From the NCBI GenBank assembly GCA_050184225.1, contig JBFXAN010000151.1, positions 1-15,936 on the forward strand: DNA of 15,936 bases, in the 5' to 3' direction. The notes below the pieces were generated by a model. The model was not told where the DNA came from. It saw only the letters and a program-made list of their open reading frames with translations, and made no database searches. Position 1 is the first letter of the stretch; each line of letters starts with the position of its first letter. Positions 14,783-15,936 of this stretch are shown here, in pieces. The translations under genes were made by a program, and so were the position numbers. Source of the DNA: JBFXAN01 sp050184225. Its GTDB lineage: Bacteria > Chloroflexota > Dehalococcoidia > CAUJGQ01.

Positions 14783-15936
14783 GTGAATGCAGTCCAGCAT
14801 CTCGGAGAGCTGATCGCGGTCTCCGGTGTGCGCTTCGGCTCCAGGACGGCGGTCGTTTCACCCGATCGGGCCGTCAGCTTCGCCGAGCTCGATGAGCTCG
14901 CGAGCGCCATGGCCCGCAATCTGCTGGCGGAGGGCATCGGCCCGGGCGATGTCGTCACATTGTGGTTCGAGAACGGCTGGCGCTGGCTGGCCGCGTACTA
15001 CGGGGTGCTGCGCGCAGGCGCGGTCGTCAATCCCGTCAACGCACTGCTCACGGCCGCCGAGGTGGACTACATCGTGCGGGACTGTGGTGCGCGGCTGATT
15101 GTCGGCGCCGTCGACCGGGTACACCAGTTAGCCCCTGCGCCGGGTGTCCGCATTGTCGATGACGCCTCCGGATTGGATGCGCTGCTGGCACCGGCGGCTG
15201 ACACCGAGCGACTGCCACCCGGCGACATCGGGCTCTCATCGCTGGCATCCATCTGCTACACGTCCGGCACGACGGGACGCCCGAAGGGCGCGGTCCTGAC
15301 GCACCAGGCCGTGTTGATGAACACGCTGATGACGTCGTTGATGCACGGGCGCAGTGCGGGTGACGTGGTGGTTTCAGCGCTGCCGTGCCCGCACGTGTAC
15401 GGCAATGTCGTCATGAACTCCGCCATCGCCTGCGGGCTGACGCTGGTGTTGTTCCCGCGATTCGACGAGGAGACGGTCATCGACTCGATCGCGCGACACC
15501 GCGCGACGATGTTCGAAGGCGTGCCGACGATGTACATGCGCCTGTTGAACCATGCGGCGCTCGCGCGTGCCGATCTGTCTTCGCTGCGCCGTTGCACCGT
15601 CGGCGGCCAGACGATGCCGGTCGCGACGATGGAGGAGGTCGAGCGCCGCTTCGGCTGTCGGCTGCTCGAGCTGTGGGGCATGACGGAGCTGGCGGGCCTG
15701 GGAACGACGCACCCGTGGAACGGTCCTCGGCGGCTCGGTTCCATTGGTGTGCCGATGCCGTTCTACGAAGCGCGGGTGGCGCACGTTGACGACGCGAGCC
15801 GTACGATGCCGGACGGTGACGTCGGTGAACTCCTGATCCGCGGGCCATCGGTCATGAACGGCTACCTCAACCATGAAGCCGCGACTCGCGAGGCCATCGA
15901 ACCCGACGGCTGGCTGCACACCGGCGATCTCGCGCA
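14783..15936 (+). CDS. AMP-binding acyl-CoA synthetase-type enzyme, 3' end outside window
   Basis: The frame opens at GTG 14783, 13 bases after the SnoaL-like stop, with only a weak ribosome site, and is open to the window end (384 residues seen). It belongs to the adenylate-forming ligases: residues 159-169 are the ATP-binding signature YTSGTTGRPKG, residues 296-302 are ELWGMTE, which contacts the adenine and acyl-adenylate, and the last residues reach WLHTGDLA, the conserved TGD Asp that binds the ribose. PHVYGNVVMNSAIACGLTLVL fits the acyl-pocket region. These enzymes turn an organic acid, ATP and CoA into an acyl-CoA. It could activate the acid freed by the amidase-like enzyme. The specific acid (fatty, aryl or other) cannot be read off, and the C-terminal domain with its Lys is missing from the window. 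Confidence 0.88.
   Translation, partial: MNAVQHLGELIAVSGVRFGSRTAVVSPDRAVSFAELDELASAMARNLLAEGIGPGDVVTLWFENGWRWLAAYYGVLRAGAVVNPVNALLTAAEVDYIVRDCGARLIVGAVDRVHQLAPAPGVRIVDDASGLDALLAPAADTERLPPGDIGLSSLASICYTSGTTGRPKGAVLTHQAVLMNTLMTSLMHGRSAGDVVVSALPCPHVYGNVVMNSAIACGLTLVLFPRFDEETVIDSIARHRATMFEGVPTMYMRLLNHAALARADLSSLRRCTVGGQTMPVATMEEVERRFGCRLLELWGMTELAGLGTTHPWNGPRRLGSIGVPMPFYEARVAHVDDASRTMPDGDVGELLIRGPSVMNGYLNHEAATREAIEPDGWLHTGDLA

Overview
The window reads as chromosomal DNA of a high-GC Gram-negative bacterium. Outer-membrane TonB-dependent receptors, a Tat-type signal, a lipoprotein lipobox and many transport and catabolic genes suggest a Proteobacterium with a large nutrient-scavenging repertoire. 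A Steroidobacter/Nevskia-like gammaproteobacterium or a sphingomonad would fit, but this is an inference from gene style and no rRNA marker is present. No rRNA, tRNA or CRISPR array was seen.

Left block (1-5631). A plus-strand run holds the 3' end of a TonB-dependent receptor, a large exported protein combining a carboxypeptidase-regulatory-like domain, one CxxCH haem site and a beta-propeller-like region, a Tat-exported NodB-type deacetylase, and a MaoC-like hot-dog protein lacking the usual Asp/His catalytic motif. Gaps are 60, 29 and 12 bases, which suggests one operon. A convergent MFS transporter of the anion:cation symporter type faces it. The likely theme is uptake and periplasmic/cytosolic processing of an unidentified organic compound.

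Middle (5632-8007). An IS3-family remnant of about 340 bp has both terminal inverted repeats, but the start of OrfA is joined to the tail of OrfB (internal deletion). It is followed by a minus-strand lipoprotein gene with a coiled coil and a glycine zipper, whose 3' untranslated region carries two hairpins, the second a good intrinsic terminator. A lone SnoaL/NTF2-like gene lies beyond a roughly 300-base divergent intergenic region.

Right block (8008-15936). A TetR-family repressor is divergent from a long plus-strand operon, with a perfect 15-bp palindrome and a related second palindrome between them. The operon encodes a dimethylformamidase-like large subunit with apparent two-Tyr/one-Glu iron ligands, a TonB-dependent receptor, a phytanoyl-CoA-dioxygenase-like Fe(II)/2-oxoglutarate enzyme, a second SnoaL-like protein, and an acyl-CoA-synthetase-type adenylating enzyme running off the window. 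The most interesting reading is a TetR-controlled pathway that imports an amide-containing compound, cleaves the amide with an iron hydrolase, and activates and oxidises the released acid. The substrate is unknown. By hand count of sample lines the left block is near 55-60% GC and the right block near 68-73%, with the IS3 remnant lying between them.
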